Notes: generated by a model not told the origin, from the letters alone. 64,000 bases of DNA from Floridanema evergladense (GCF_041929205.1 NZ_JBHFNT010000017.1); one strand, 5' to 3'; positions 52,882-63,023 are shown, counted from the first letter of the stretch. Program-made: numbers and translations.

Positions 52882-55800
52882 CTAATCCCACAGTAAAACA
52901 GAAGGTAAAGCTTCGGGGTATGCCAACCTAAGTAATTCATAGCCAATTCCCGATGTTCCCTGAAAAAAGCTAGGGCTAAATACAGAGTTGGGCAGATTAG
53001 GTAACTTATATCCTCCAGATTTCTCCGCCCAATGTACCGCCCAAGTAGTTCTCTGTTCGGCAATCTCTTTTAAGTCGGGACGAGATAATTTTTCAGCGGC
53101 TACCTGCAATAGTTCGATGCGACCAAAATTCCCACAACAAACACAATCCACATCCTGCAAACTATATTTTTTAGTTGTTTGCAGCGCAATTTCTATATCT
53201 TGTTCGATTTGAGTTGTCTTGAATATGGTAGAGCCACCCAACCGAGCTAATCCAATTCCGGTTGCGCCATGACACCAACTCACCATAAAAGCAGGTTGAC
53301 CATTTTGTTGAGCAAATGCTCGAAAATCGGGCCAGTTGGCGACAGCGGGAGAAAACACACTATGCTCGTAAGTAATAGCATCGTTAGCTGCTGTTAAAAA
53401 AGCTTCGTTTTGGGTGACTGCATAAAGCCGTAATAGAGCGTATGCAATGCCAGCTGCGCCGTGAGAAAAACCCGTGTAATATTTCTGTCCTAAAATATGC
53501 CAAGCTTTGCCTGATTTGGGATTTTTAATTGGCAAATTTGGATAATAAAATTGTTTGATTGGTTCTGTTTGATGAGTCAGTAAATGTTGACCGCAGTTAA
53601 TAGCTATTGCTAGAATACTTGGTTCTTTGGTTTGGACGTATAATGCCAATAATCCTAGAATTGCCCCTGCTGCACCGCCGATAATATCAAATTGTTTGTC
53701 ATTACTAATGAGTTCGGGAGTAATTAATCGAGCAATAGCTAAAGCATTTTCTAAGAGTGTAGGTTCTTGCAGAAAGTGACTAGTTTTTACTAAGGCGTAG
53801 ATAATTGAACCTAAACCTGTACCTCCGCCAATTCCTAAGCGCACGAATCTGCGAGTAGATTCAAAATCAGCTGTTTGCAAGAATTTGTTAATTGATTGAA
53901 AGGCGGCTAAACTTAGTTGATGAAATTGTTGTGTGCCTCTGACATAATCCAAGGCTGATAAAAATAATGCAATCCCTCCGTTACCGTTATAAAGGTCTTC
54001 TGGCAAAGGCATTAGTTGAAATATTTCGGCGTTAGGAATGTAGACAAAACTAATCCATTTAACGCTGCCGTCTTTTCCCCAAATTGCTCGTTGTTCAATT
54101 TCTGTAGCAATGCGATTTGCTTCTTGGAGTAATTGTTTTTTACTTAAGGGTTGTAGTTCGGATAAGTCTGTGGGAACTAGGGTGGATAGATTGGCAGTTA
54201 TGGGGTTGTTACTTAAGTGATTTCGTATTACTCTGGCATAAAATGAGCCTTTTATTATTTCTATTTGTTGGGCTAGATTTGTTTCATTTAATGTTTGTAT
54301 TTGTGAGATTACTTCTTGATAACTGGATTGTTTAAAGTATTGTTCGATCGGTTTATCTATTCCAATTGTTAGGGTTTGACTATCTGGATAAGCGGCGAAG
54401 TAGGGAATATCCATTTGCTCCATTGCTTTAAGTTCGGCGTGGAATATTGACCAATAATTAGGCTTTTTAGCAGTGACTAAAAAAGCACGGGCGAGGATGT
54501 CTATTTCGATGCTGCGATCGATCCCATCACGCAAAAATTGTGGGGCAAAAGTTTTCTGCAAAATCGTCCAATAAATTCTAGTGGCGCGAAAGATAAACCG
54601 CACTCTCTGATTTTGCATCAACAATAAAGGTGTGTTAGATGTTAGCAAAATGTCTCGTTTTTCCATGAGGAAATGATACATTTGCTCAAATCCAGTGACG
54701 ATCTCTGATAAATAATCATTTGGAGAAAGAGGAAAATTATTTAAGATTGGTATATTCTGAGGAATAGAAAATTGTAAATCTTTCGTTTCTCCATGTTCTT
54801 CTGGTGCTGCGGTTATTTGAGCTTCAATACTACCTAAAGCGCTGGTGTCATAAGCCAAACGTTTGTTTTTTCCAAATTCCCAACGGGGTAATAAACCTGT
54901 GCGTAAAACTGAGTCGGCAAAGTAGAAATTTACGGTACTTTCGGCTTCTGTTTCTTCTTGTAATTCAGCTAAAGGACTGACTTCTTGGTGCATAATAGTT
55001 TCCATATCAATTAACACCAAATGTTCTCCGTGAGCAATTAAGTTTTCTCGGTGACAGTCAACTACTCGCAGTGTATAAAGCAGGCATAATAGCATTCCCG
55101 CACGTTGATAAAAACGCTTGGCTGCGGCTTCATTTTCACAGGGCAAATGTTCTACATATTCTACCCAACCATGTGTTTGGTAATCGCAGACTTTTAAGAC
55201 TTTAAATTTTAAATCAATTCCTTGCTGATTGCACCATTCTAAAAATTTAGTGTAAGCTACTTCTGCTCCTAAACATTTGGGTTTATAAACTAGCTGCAAG
55301 CCACATTCAAAGGTAAGAGCAATTACTGAATTACCAGAATTATGAGGATCGGAAAGAGCAGGTTTAATTTTAACAACTTTTCCTAGTTCGGTAAATGAAT
55401 CTTTTTCTGGGTGGAATACTTGCTGAATTTCATTTAAGTTAGTTTGCAAGCGTTGTAAAAATTTGGCTGTTGCTTCTACCCAAAAATCAATTGCTGTGGC
55501 TATTAATCGACCTAGCACAGGATAATTCTGGAAAAAAGTTACTAATCCATCTTGCAAAAGTTTGTGTACGAAAGCGTCGTATTGTATTTTTATTTGGACG
55601 CGATCGCCAGTAGATTGCCGTAATAAATTTAGCAAGTTCTGCCCTAAAGGACGAGAACGAGCAAATTCATATTCTAAAGTTTTACCACTTAGATTTAAAA
55701 GTTGATTGAGTAAATTGCGTTCTAAAGTGAAATAAGCTGTATGAGTAAGTAATTCTAATGGTAAAAATATCGAACCATTTAGAGATTTTAATAATTTCTG

Positions 55801-56292
55801 CCTTGCTACAGCGATCGCCGGAAGTAACACTTCTTTAAAGGGTAATTTTATTCCGGGATCTAAAGGTAATTTGCCTATTTGATTCGTTGTTGAGTAATAA
55901 TATTCATCACCAGCACTCAGATAATTCTCATCTTTGAGTTCGCAAGCAAAAATTTCTGCCTTTTTTTCTGGATCGTTAATTAATAACCAAGCAGTTTGGA
56001 TAATTTCATTTAAAGTTTCTGCCCAAATTGGCAAATTTTCAGGATCTTCGGGGGGAAGCGATCGCACAATTCGCTTTGCTTGTTCTAAATTCAAATCATC
56101 CCAAAGCAAGCGTTTGGCAAACTTTTCCCAGTTTCCTTGCGCTACCACTTGACACCAGCGATCGAGGCGAGGATTTGGTTGTGACTCTCCGGTGTCTGTA
56201 TCATCAACAGCAAATGATTCCACTGAGAGGCGCTCTGATAGAGAGCTTGCTTGGGCTACAATTTTTGCTAAATCGGATTTTGTAAGCTTCAT
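52882..56292 (-). CDS. lanM: Type II lanthipeptide synthetase LanM (CCG type)
   Basis: 1136 residues. The N-terminal half is the DUF4135 dehydratase: GLQLVYKPKCLGAEVAY, CDYQTHGWVEYVEHL, VVDCHRENLIAHGEHLVLIDMET. It phosphorylates and eliminates Ser/Thr in a precursor peptide. The C-terminal part is a LanC cyclase with GFSHGAAGIAYALLRL, SWCHGATGIGLARLG (zinc ligand C1007) and CVCCGNFGRIELL. The last motif has C1052-C1053 where most cyclases have Cys-His, so zinc would be held by three Cys. That CCG pattern marks the ProcM-like group, whose members accept many precursors. No precursor peptide, transporter or protease gene is visible nearby. Start ATG 56292. Length is normal for LanM. Confidence 0.93.
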   Translation of the reverse strand: MKLTKSDLAKIVAQASSLSERLSVESFAVDDTDTGESQPNPRLDRWCQVVAQGNWEKFAKRLLWDDLNLEQAKRIVRSLPPEDPENLPIWAETLNEIIQTAWLLINDPEKKAEIFACELKDENYLSAGDEYYYSTTNQIGKLPLDPGIKLPFKEVLLPAIAVARQKLLKSLNGSIFLPLELLTHTAYFTLERNLLNQLLNLSGKTLEYEFARSRPLGQNLLNLLRQSTGDRVQIKIQYDAFVHKLLQDGLVTFFQNYPVLGRLIATAIDFWVEATAKFLQRLQTNLNEIQQVFHPEKDSFTELGKVVKIKPALSDPHNSGNSVIALTFECGLQLVYKPKCLGAEVAYTKFLEWCNQQGIDLKFKVLKVCDYQTHGWVEYVEHLPCENEAAAKRFYQRAGMLLCLLYTLRVVDCHRENLIAHGEHLVLIDMETIMHQEVSPLAELQEETEAESTVNFYFADSVLRTGLLPRWEFGKNKRLAYDTSALGSIEAQITAAPEEHGETKDLQFSIPQNIPILNNFPLSPNDYLSEIVTGFEQMYHFLMEKRDILLTSNTPLLLMQNQRVRFIFRATRIYWTILQKTFAPQFLRDGIDRSIEIDILARAFLVTAKKPNYWSIFHAELKAMEQMDIPYFAAYPDSQTLTIGIDKPIEQYFKQSSYQEVISQIQTLNETNLAQQIEIIKGSFYARVIRNHLSNNPITANLSTLVPTDLSELQPLSKKQLLQEANRIATEIEQRAIWGKDGSVKWISFVYIPNAEIFQLMPLPEDLYNGNGGIALFLSALDYVRGTQQFHQLSLAAFQSINKFLQTADFESTRRFVRLGIGGGTGLGSIIYALVKTSHFLQEPTLLENALAIARLITPELISNDKQFDIIGGAAGAILGLLALYVQTKEPSILAIAINCGQHLLTHQTEPIKQFYYPNLPIKNPKSGKAWHILGQKYYTGFSHGAAGIAYALLRLYAVTQNEAFLTAANDAITYEHSVFSPAVANWPDFRAFAQQNGQPAFMVSWCHGATGIGLARLGGSTIFKTTQIEQDIEIALQTTKKYSLQDVDCVCCGNFGRIELLQVAAEKLSRPDLKEIAEQRTTWAVHWAEKSGGYKLPNLPNSVFSPSFFQGTSGIGYELLRLAYPEALPSVLLWD

Positions 56293-56543
56293 AAGTATTG
56301 GGGTATTTCAGTTTTATTATTCCCAAGTTAGCAATAAATCTTGCTTCGATAGTTAGCAAATTTTTCAAGTTGGCTCTTTGGTTTTGGGGACAGGGGACTA
56401 AGTACGGCAATTGTTATTAATAAAAATCAAAACTATAATAACAATAATTTCTCTTGTACATAAAGTGATAAGCAAAGTTAATTAATTTGTGTAATGTTTG
56501 CAATGTTTGATTACTAAGCAATCCCAGTTTTCTGTTCCCCCAA

Positions 56544-59501
56544 TCAACTTAGTAAGCTTTCTATTGCTTGAATTAATTGCTCTAATTCTAAAGGTTTAGC
56601 AATATGTAATTGAAAGCCGGAAGTAATTGCTTGTTTTTGATCTGCTTCGCTGGCGTAAGCTGTTAAAGCAATGGCGGGAAGTTGTTTAGTTAAGTTTAGC
56701 GATCGCACCTGACGCATTAAACTGTAACCATCCATTTCTGGCATTCCAATATCACTAATTAATAAATCGAAAGGTAATTGCTGTAGTAAATTTAATGCTT
56801 CTTTTGCCGAGGCTGCGGTAATTATGTTTGCGCCATACTCTTGTAAGAAAAAAGCAATTAATTCTCTGGTATCTGCTTCATCATCTACAATTAAAATTTG
56901 CTGATTTTGCAAATGCAAATCATGACTCAATTTGCTATGTTTTTGGTAGTTTAGTGTACTATCTATTCTTAAGGGTAATTGCACGGTAAAAGTTGCACCT
57001 AAATCTTCTCCGGGGCTTTCTACTTTAATTGTACCACCATGCAGTTCTACGATTTGCCGAGCGATCGCTAAACCTAAACCTAACCCCCCAAATTTGCGTG
57101 CGATCGAACTATCTGCTTGTCGGAAATACTCAAATACATAAGGAAGAAATTCAGGAGTAATTCCCTTACCTGTATCTTTAACCGTAATTTGAGCATAACT
57201 ACCAATTGATTCTAACTTAACATCAATTAGTCCACCTTTTGGGGTGAATTTTACGGCATTACTAAGTAAATTCCAGACTACTTGTTGTAATCTGTTGGCA
57301 TCACCCATCACACAAATTGCTGATTTTAAATCTGTGCGAATTTCCATTAATTTGGCTTCAGCAGCTAAAAGTACTGTTTCCTTCGCCGCTTCAATAATCA
57401 TGGCTAAATCTACTGGATATACGTGCAGCGTTAATTTGCCTTGTAAAATTCGCGAAATATCTAATAAATCTTCGATTAATTGAGTTTGTAACTTAGTATT
57501 TCGTTCAATTGTTGCCAGAGCAAAAGCAGTTTTTTGTGAGTCTAATTTGCCACTTTGTAACAGTTTTGTCCAACCGAGAATCGGATTTAATGGAGTTCGT
57601 AATTCATGAGAAAGAATGGCTAAAAATTCATCTTTGACGCGGTTAGCTGCTTCTGCTTGTTCGCGGGCAAGTTTTTCTCGTGCTAATAATTGTTCGCGTT
57701 CGGCTTCGGCGCGTTTGCGATCGGTAATGTCTAAAAATGCTCCTACCGCACCTCTAGGTTTACCTTGCTCGTCCAACAAAGGAGAAGCATAGCCATATAA
57801 ATTAAACAGTACTTCATCTGGGCGCAAAATATCAACTTCCACTCCTTGTAAATTGACATTGTGAATACCCGCATAACGCAAAGGTGTTTCTTCTGGAGTG
57901 AGTTCTTTACCGTTACTAAAAATTTTGTAATTAGGAGGAGGACTATCTGTTGGCGTACAGGAAGCATTACCATTAATAGGAATTCCCAGAATTTTAGCAA
58001 AGGCAGGGTTAGCACGTATCTGTTTAAATTCTGGATCGTCGCTAATTAAAATGCCGATCGGAATTACTTCAAATAAAGTTTGCAATTCGCTAATTCTGTT
58101 TTGTAAATTGCGGTTTAATTTGGCAATTTCGGCTTCCGTTTTTTTGCGATCGCTAATGTTGCGAAAATATATGACAATTCCCGCATCGGAAGGATAAACC
58201 TGCACCGAAAACCAAGCATTAAAAGGTGAATAATAATCCTCTAATTCTAACGCTACTCCTTCAATCATTGTTTGTTGAAACAACCGACCAAAACTTGTTT
58301 CTGTTAATTCCGGTAACTCCTCCCAAAGATTTTTTCCTAACAACTCCTGTGCAGGCTTTCCTAAAGTACGAGTACCTTCATGATTAATGTATGTAAAATG
58401 CCATTGGCGATCGACAGCAACAAAACCATCGGTAATACTCTCCAAAATCTTAGAAATCTCTTCTTTAACTCTTTCCGCTTCTACCCTAGCCGCTTGTTCT
58501 CTTAATAATAATTGCTCTCTTTCTGCTTCTACTTGTTTGCGGGAAGTGATATTTTGAAGTACGCCCAACATTCCCAAAACTTGCCCATAAGCACTGTACT
58601 GTGCCCTTCCCTTGACAGCAACCCAACGCACTTCTCCATTAGGCTGAATTACTCGATATTCGATATCATAATCGCTGTTTTCAGCAATAGCTTTTTCTAC
58701 TGCTAATTTTGTCCGATCGCGATCTTCTGAATGCAATAAATTTTGCATTTCTGTCCAAGTCATGTAAGCACCCGATGGAATGCCAAATATTTCTGCCGAT
58801 CTTGGCGAAAATGTTACCATATCCGTTATTGCATCCCAACCCCAATCGCCCATTTTGGCAGCTGTTAACGCCAAGCGTAAGCGTTCTGCACTAGTACGTA
58901 ATTCTTCATTTGCTAATACTAAACGTTCCTGACTTGCACGAAGTATTTCTGCTGCTTGTTTGCGTTCCGTAATATCTATAGAAATCCCAATTAAGCGTTC
59001 TGGCTTTCCCTCTGCATCTAAGTATAGAGTTCCCTGACTATCGAGCCAGCGGATCTTTCCATCAGGACTAATTACCCGATATTGTCGATCGTAGGCCGTT
59101 TCCCCAGCTAAAGCCCGTTGGTAAGCTTGGATCAAGTTTTGTCGATCGTCTGGATGCACAAGAGCCAAAAACTCTTCTATTCTACCTGTTTGAATGCCCC
59201 ATATTTTGGTGGCATTTTCACAACATACGACTTGATTTTGCTTTAAGTTCATGTCCCAGACAATCATCTGGGCAGAGTTAAGGACTAAGTGTAACCGTTC
59301 TTCAGTTTGGCGAAGATTTTGTTCAACTTGCTTTAATTGCTTGCAGCGATCGTTATTCTCTTTAATTTCCGCCAATTCTTGTTGTAATGCTTTCTTTTCT
59401 TTCTGACACTCTCTTTCCAAGTCTTCTAATTGTTGAACTCGCTGTTCTAGTGCAGCAATGCGATCGAGAAGGGGTTCATTGAGCATTTCCTCTTGTTCCA
59501 T
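56544..59501 (-). CDS. Hybrid sensor histidine kinase with four PAS domains and a receiver
   Basis: 985 residues, soluble. An N-terminal coiled coil (1-70) is followed by four PAS domains at about 65-185, 200-325, 345-460 and 470-600, the first two with PAC segments such as GISIDITERKQA. A HisKA domain follows with H632 in ILSHELRTPLNPILGW, then an HATPase domain (LLSNAVKFTPKGG, VKDTGKGITPEFL, GGLGLGLAIARQI). The C-terminal receiver has D917 in LLISDIGMPEMDG. It would sense a cytosolic signal, autophosphorylate and pass phosphate to its own receiver; the output partner is not encoded beside it. The upstream 304 bp (59502-59805) hold no gene. Confidence 0.94.
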   Translation of the reverse strand: MEQEEMLNEPLLDRIAALEQRVQQLEDLERECQKEKKALQQELAEIKENNDRCKQLKQVEQNLRQTEERLHLVLNSAQMIVWDMNLKQNQVVCCENATKIWGIQTGRIEEFLALVHPDDRQNLIQAYQRALAGETAYDRQYRVISPDGKIRWLDSQGTLYLDAEGKPERLIGISIDITERKQAAEILRASQERLVLANEELRTSAERLRLALTAAKMGDWGWDAITDMVTFSPRSAEIFGIPSGAYMTWTEMQNLLHSEDRDRTKLAVEKAIAENSDYDIEYRVIQPNGEVRWVAVKGRAQYSAYGQVLGMLGVLQNITSRKQVEAEREQLLLREQAARVEAERVKEEISKILESITDGFVAVDRQWHFTYINHEGTRTLGKPAQELLGKNLWEELPELTETSFGRLFQQTMIEGVALELEDYYSPFNAWFSVQVYPSDAGIVIYFRNISDRKKTEAEIAKLNRNLQNRISELQTLFEVIPIGILISDDPEFKQIRANPAFAKILGIPINGNASCTPTDSPPPNYKIFSNGKELTPEETPLRYAGIHNVNLQGVEVDILRPDEVLFNLYGYASPLLDEQGKPRGAVGAFLDITDRKRAEAEREQLLAREKLAREQAEAANRVKDEFLAILSHELRTPLNPILGWTKLLQSGKLDSQKTAFALATIERNTKLQTQLIEDLLDISRILQGKLTLHVYPVDLAMIIEAAKETVLLAAEAKLMEIRTDLKSAICVMGDANRLQQVVWNLLSNAVKFTPKGGLIDVKLESIGSYAQITVKDTGKGITPEFLPYVFEYFRQADSSIARKFGGLGLGLAIARQIVELHGGTIKVESPGEDLGATFTVQLPLRIDSTLNYQKHSKLSHDLHLQNQQILIVDDEADTRELIAFFLQEYGANIITAASAKEALNLLQQLPFDLLISDIGMPEMDGYSLMRQVRSLNLTKQLPAIALTAYASEADQKQAITSGFQLHIAKPLELEQLIQAIESLLS

Positions 59502-59805
59502 TTTTCTAACCCAGATGACAATTGCCTGCCTAAATCAGCAGATTTCGACCATTTTAATTTTCTATCAAATTTTAGAAGTCCTGCTCTACCAAAAGGTAGA
59601 GTTTCCAAATTTTACTTCTACTTTATGTCTGAGGGTAGTTTTTTATAAAAAACAAAATTATCAGCGGTAATTTCAACTTAATTGCAGTTCTAATTACCTA
59701 AAAAACTGTCGATCAAGCAAATAATCATCGTATAATATTTAATTTAATATGAAATATTCTACTCCTCTAACCCTAGAAATCCCTTACTCCACAAATAAAA
59801 ATCAC
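59502..59805. other. Intergenic region with a short hairpin
   Basis: This 304-bp gap separates obgE (its 3' end) from the hybrid kinase (its 5' end), both on the minus strand. CTCTACC (59584-59590) and GGTAGAG (59595-59601) form a perfect 7-bp hairpin with an AAAA loop. It may carry the kinase promoter. I see no gene here. Confidence 0.45.
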
Positions 59806-60816
59806 TCAAACTAAGACTTCAGTTTGTTCTAGCATTTGCCAAATTTGTTGTAACAAATTGTCTAGTCCAGAACGGGTAGCAGAGGAAATAAGAAAAACTT
59901 GATTTCCACTTAATTCTTGTAATTGCTGGCGCAGTTGTTCTAAATCTGTTTGTGCAGGATCGATCGCATCAATTTTACTCAAAGCCAAAATTTGCGGACG
60001 TTCGGGTAAACCCCGATCGTAAGCTAATAATTCTTCTTGAATTGTTTGATAATTGGCGATCGGATCTGCTGCTGTTGCATCAATTAAATGCAGCAATAAA
60101 CGAGTGCGTTCAATGTGGCGTAAAAAATCATGCCCTAAACCCACACCTAAATGAGCACCTTCAATCAGTCCGGGAATATCAGCAAAAACAGCCCCATCAC
60201 CATCCGGTTTTTGCACTACTCCTAAATTCGGTACTAAAGTAGTAAAAGGATAATCAGCAATTTTGGGTTTAGCAGCAGAAATAGTAGAAATCAAGGTAGA
60301 TTTTCCCGCATTTGGCAACCCAATAATTCCCACTTCAGCTAACAGTTTTAATTCCAAACGTAGGAGTCGCTGTTCTCCAGGTAAACCGGGTAAAGCATAT
60401 TCGGGAGCACGGTTACGATTACTGAGAAAATGCTGATTTCCCAACCCACCTTTGCCGCCTTCAGCAATACAAAGAGTTTGCCCAGGTTCAATAATATCCC
60501 CCAAAATTTCGTCAGTTTCGGCATCATAAACAACTGTACCGCAGGGAACTTGAATAATGCGATCGCTACCATTCGCCCCTGTGCGATTATTTGGCCCCCC
60601 ACGCGAACCATCCTCAGCCTTAAACCGATGATTATATTTAAAATCCAGCAAAGTCTGCAAATCTGAGGTAGCTACAAGAATACAAGAACCCCCTTTCCCC
60701 CCGTTTCCACCAGAAGGCCCTCCAGCGGGAACATACTTTTCTCGGCGAAATGCGACAATTCCATCGCCACCTTTACCAGCCTCAACTTCAATTTCTACTC
60801 GATCGATAAACTGCAT
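59806..60816 (-). CDS. obgE: GTPase ObgE
   Basis: 336 residues. The N-terminal Obg fold is rich in Gly (GKGGDGIVAFRREKYVPAGG, GGKGGLGNQHF). The G domain has the P-loop GLPNAGKST (166-174), a switch region with DYPFTTLVP, DIPGLIEGAHLGVGLGHDFL and the specificity motif LSKID. ObgE is an essential GTPase for late 50S ribosome assembly and stress responses. The variable C-terminal OCT domain is short or missing, as in many cyanobacteria. Monocistronic; the neighbouring rplU/rpmA genes often found elsewhere are absent. Confidence 0.97.
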   Translation of the reverse strand: MQFIDRVEIEVEAGKGGDGIVAFRREKYVPAGGPSGGNGGKGGSCILVATSDLQTLLDFKYNHRFKAEDGSRGGPNNRTGANGSDRIIQVPCGTVVYDAETDEILGDIIEPGQTLCIAEGGKGGLGNQHFLSNRNRAPEYALPGLPGEQRLLRLELKLLAEVGIIGLPNAGKSTLISTISAAKPKIADYPFTTLVPNLGVVQKPDGDGAVFADIPGLIEGAHLGVGLGHDFLRHIERTRLLLHLIDATAADPIANYQTIQEELLAYDRGLPERPQILALSKIDAIDPAQTDLEQLRQQLQELSGNQVFLISSATRSGLDNLLQQIWQMLEQTEVLV

Positions 60817-60867
60817 AATTCTCCTTTTTTAACTTAAAACTTACTTATATTTTAGTATTTCAAGCTC

Positions 60868-60900
60868 AGATCCCCGACTTCTTCAAGAAGTCGGGGATCT
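60868..60900. repeat. Perfect 16-bp palindrome
   Basis: AGATCCCCGACTTCTT (60868-60883) and AAGAAGTCGGGGATCT (60885-60900) are exact complements with a single base between them. This is a very common dispersed hairpin of cyanobacterial genomes. It lies between the 5' end of obgE and the 3' end of dps, and may act as the dps transcript end. Confidence 0.9.
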
Positions 60901-60946
60901 AAAGAACTCTTGGTATATGAGCTTAATTTACTTGAAGCCTTATACC

Positions 60947-61501
60947 TTAATTATGAGCAGGAGCCACAAAAGCTAAAGTCAGACTATCATGGGCAAGGAA
61001 GTGAGCTAAATGGAATGCTCTATCTTCTGTCTCTAGAAGGATTTTTTCGTATAAATAACGAGTGGCGCGATCGCCTAAACTTTCTGCTTGTGCCGCTTGG
61101 CTTCTGATTACTTTGATTACAGCTTGTTCAGCTTGTAAATCATGTTCTACCATCGATCGGCTAGTAAAAATGCCATCATCTTCGGGACTAAAGCAACATA
61201 GTTCAGCAAGCTTGGTGAAACTAGCAACAGGAACACCGCCTAAGCCATTCAAACGTTCACCAATTTCGTGAATATGTCCTTCTACTTCCCCATAGCTATC
61301 TTGAAAAAATTGATGTAGAGAATAGAACTCACTACCTTCTACTACAAAATGATGTTTCTGATATTGCAGATACAGCGCTTGAAAGCTTGCTAAAGCAATA
61401 TTTAATCCTTCACATACAGGTCCACTAACGGATTTTTCTAATAAAACTGGATTGTCAGCGATCTGATCTACGGCTTGTCTTAAACCTAAAACTTGGGTCA
61501 T
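60947..61501 (-). CDS. dps: Dps family ferritin-like protein
   Basis: 184 residues, the longer cyanobacterial form. The ferroxidase region is present: KHHFVVEGSEFYSLHQFFQD followed by SYGEVEGHIHEIGERL (His and Asp/Glu ligands at the dimer interface). DLQAEQAVIKVIRSQ and a C-terminal helix ending HDSLTLAFVAPAHN follow. Dps dodecamers oxidise and store iron with hydrogen peroxide and protect DNA. Start ATG 61501 with AGGGG upstream. The DNA-binding Lys-rich tail is missing, so iron and peroxide handling is more likely than DNA compaction. Confidence 0.94.
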   Translation of the reverse strand: MTQVLGLRQAVDQIADNPVLLEKSVSGPVCEGLNIALASFQALYLQYQKHHFVVEGSEFYSLHQFFQDSYGEVEGHIHEIGERLNGLGGVPVASFTKLAELCCFSPEDDGIFTSRSMVEHDLQAEQAVIKVIRSQAAQAESLGDRATRYLYEKILLETEDRAFHLAHFLAHDSLTLAFVAPAHN

Positions 61502-61549
61502 CTTTTCCCCTTTTCCTGTTACTTAAGGAGTTTGGTTGCAGCTATTGAC

Positions 61550-61610
61550 AATTTATCATTTTCCTTTCAATAGTCAACTAGGCTTTTCGCAACTGATGAA
61601 AATCTTTATC
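61550..61610 (-). promoter_or_regulatory. Putative dps promoter and Fur-like box
   Basis: On the minus strand TTGACT (61572-61577) and TAAATT (61550-61555) are 16 bases apart, a plausible sigma-70-type promoter about 50 bp before the dps start. Just upstream GATGAAAATCTTTATC (61595-61610) is an imperfect palindrome of the GAT-AAA/TTT-ATC kind seen in Fur boxes, which would fit an iron-storage gene. Both are pattern matches by eye. Confidence 0.35.
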
Positions 61611-62101
61611 AATAATTAAGACTTGGTTAAGCCAGAGATTGACTGAAAGATTCATAACCTTATTTGGCAATGTCCGTCTATGTCAGGAAACGACCACACT
61701 TACCAAGAGTAAAAAATAAAAATTTTACTTTTTAGCCAGATGAGAATCATTAACACTCTATTAATTTCTAAATTTTTAATATTTGCTGAGTTTGGATGCC
61801 ATAATCGCCTCCATCACCACTGAGATCCTAAAACTGTATGTTTGGATACTGAAACCGAAGCGTTGTTGACTGTATTTTACGCAGGGGCGATCGATCGCTC
61901 GAAATCCTCATCCAGCAATTTTTCCAGGTTACTAAGCTATAGGTAAGCATTATCAGAAATATCAATTAAATCAAAAGAAGACACTTCAGTTAATAAATGC
62001 AAGTAATACCCAAACTGTAAAGGTCGCTAGCAGGTAAAGCTTTTTCCTTCATTCATTCTGGTTAATAATGATATGATATTTTAGAGAATGGAGCCTAATT
62101 C
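61611..62101. other. Divergent intergenic region, no gene seen
   Basis: This region of about 490 bp lies between the dps promoter side and the GT2 gene. It has a second GATGAGAATCATTAAC motif (about 61740) resembling half a Fur box and a few HIP1-like GCGATCGATCGC bases (about 61887). GGAG at about 62090 is the ribosome-binding site of the GT2 gene. No gene or known RNA is apparent. Confidence 0.45.
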
Positions 62102-63010
62102 ATGCTGTCTGTAATTATTCCCGCCCGCAATAGTAAAGCTCTAACTTCAAATTGTTTATCTTCTGTGTTATTTACTTTTCAATTTGTCAACTTTCCTATA
62201 GAATTTATTTTAATCGATGATAATTCTGAGCAAAAGGAAGAAATACTGCCACTATTTTTAAACTTTCGTCAATCGGTGAAACACCCAGTAAAAATTATTA
62301 GATTTCACCAGAGACAACATTACACGGGTGTATTTACTTGTGGACTTTCCCAAGCTGAAGGTAATCAGATTTTTTTCCTCAGTAATGACATGATGATTAC
62401 GCCTGATTTTCTCAAAACAGTATTAAGTGTAGCTAATTTAGAAACTGAAATAGGCATTGTCCGAGGCATTTCTCAACACACAGATAGTCATCCCGAACAC
62501 GCTTGTTTGCCACCTTTCCCTATGCGAGGATTTCAAGATGTTTTAGACTTTTCTAACTACATTTCCCGCTATCATGGACTGCATTATGTAGAAGATAAAA
62601 TTTTGTCAGGAGATGCAATTTTAATCAAAAGAACCTTGCTTGATAAAATAGGTGTAATGGACACAAGATTTTTTGGTTATTTCGGAGATTTAGATTATGG
62701 TATCAGAGCGAGAAGAGCAGGTTTTAAGTTAGTATGTGCTAAAGGCGCATGGTTGCATCATGAAGGTGGAGGCCATGTCAAACATGAAGCCAATATAGAA
62801 AATGTAGATTTTAGTTTGAAATATCAACTTAGAATGCAAATGGTGCAAGAAGCATATACAAAATTCAGGGAAAAATGGGATACTTCCATGCGACAAACTT
62901 ATGCTGGTATATTTGATTTTAATTGGGAAAAATTACATACTCAAAAAGTGAATTTTAGTGAATATGAACCAGCAAAATCTCTGGATTTGCAAATTTGCCA
63001 AGTTCTATAA
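62102..63010 (+). CDS. Family 2 glycosyltransferase
   Basis: 302 residues, GT-A fold. The N-terminus SVIIPARNSKALTSNCL and EFILIDDNSEQ form the nucleotide-sugar site. ILSGDAILIKRTLLDKIG and FFGYFGDLDYGIRARRAGF carry the ED-like acidic loop of GT2. A C-terminal amphipathic tail follows. The DxD position reads SND (FFLSNDMM). It is probably an inverting transferase acting on a polysaccharide, glycolipid or glycoprotein; the substrate is unknown. ATG 62102 with GGAG upstream. It stands apart from the GT4 cluster. Confidence 0.91.
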   Translation: MLSVIIPARNSKALTSNCLSSVLFTFQFVNFPIEFILIDDNSEQKEEILPLFLNFRQSVKHPVKIIRFHQRQHYTGVFTCGLSQAEGNQIFFLSNDMMITPDFLKTVLSVANLETEIGIVRGISQHTDSHPEHACLPPFPMRGFQDVLDFSNYISRYHGLHYVEDKILSGDAILIKRTLLDKIGVMDTRFFGYFGDLDYGIRARRAGFKLVCAKGAWLHHEGGGHVKHEANIENVDFSLKYQLRMQMVQEAYTKFREKWDTSMRQTYAGIFDFNWEKLHTQKVNFSEYEPAKSLDLQICQVL

Positions 63011-63023
63011 ATGTAATCAATAA

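Noticed and set aside
56293..56543. A lanthipeptide precursor gene just upstream of lanM
   Set aside because: The short frames here have no leader-peptide pattern, no Gly-Gly or Gly-Ala cleavage site and no Cys/Ser/Thr-rich core.
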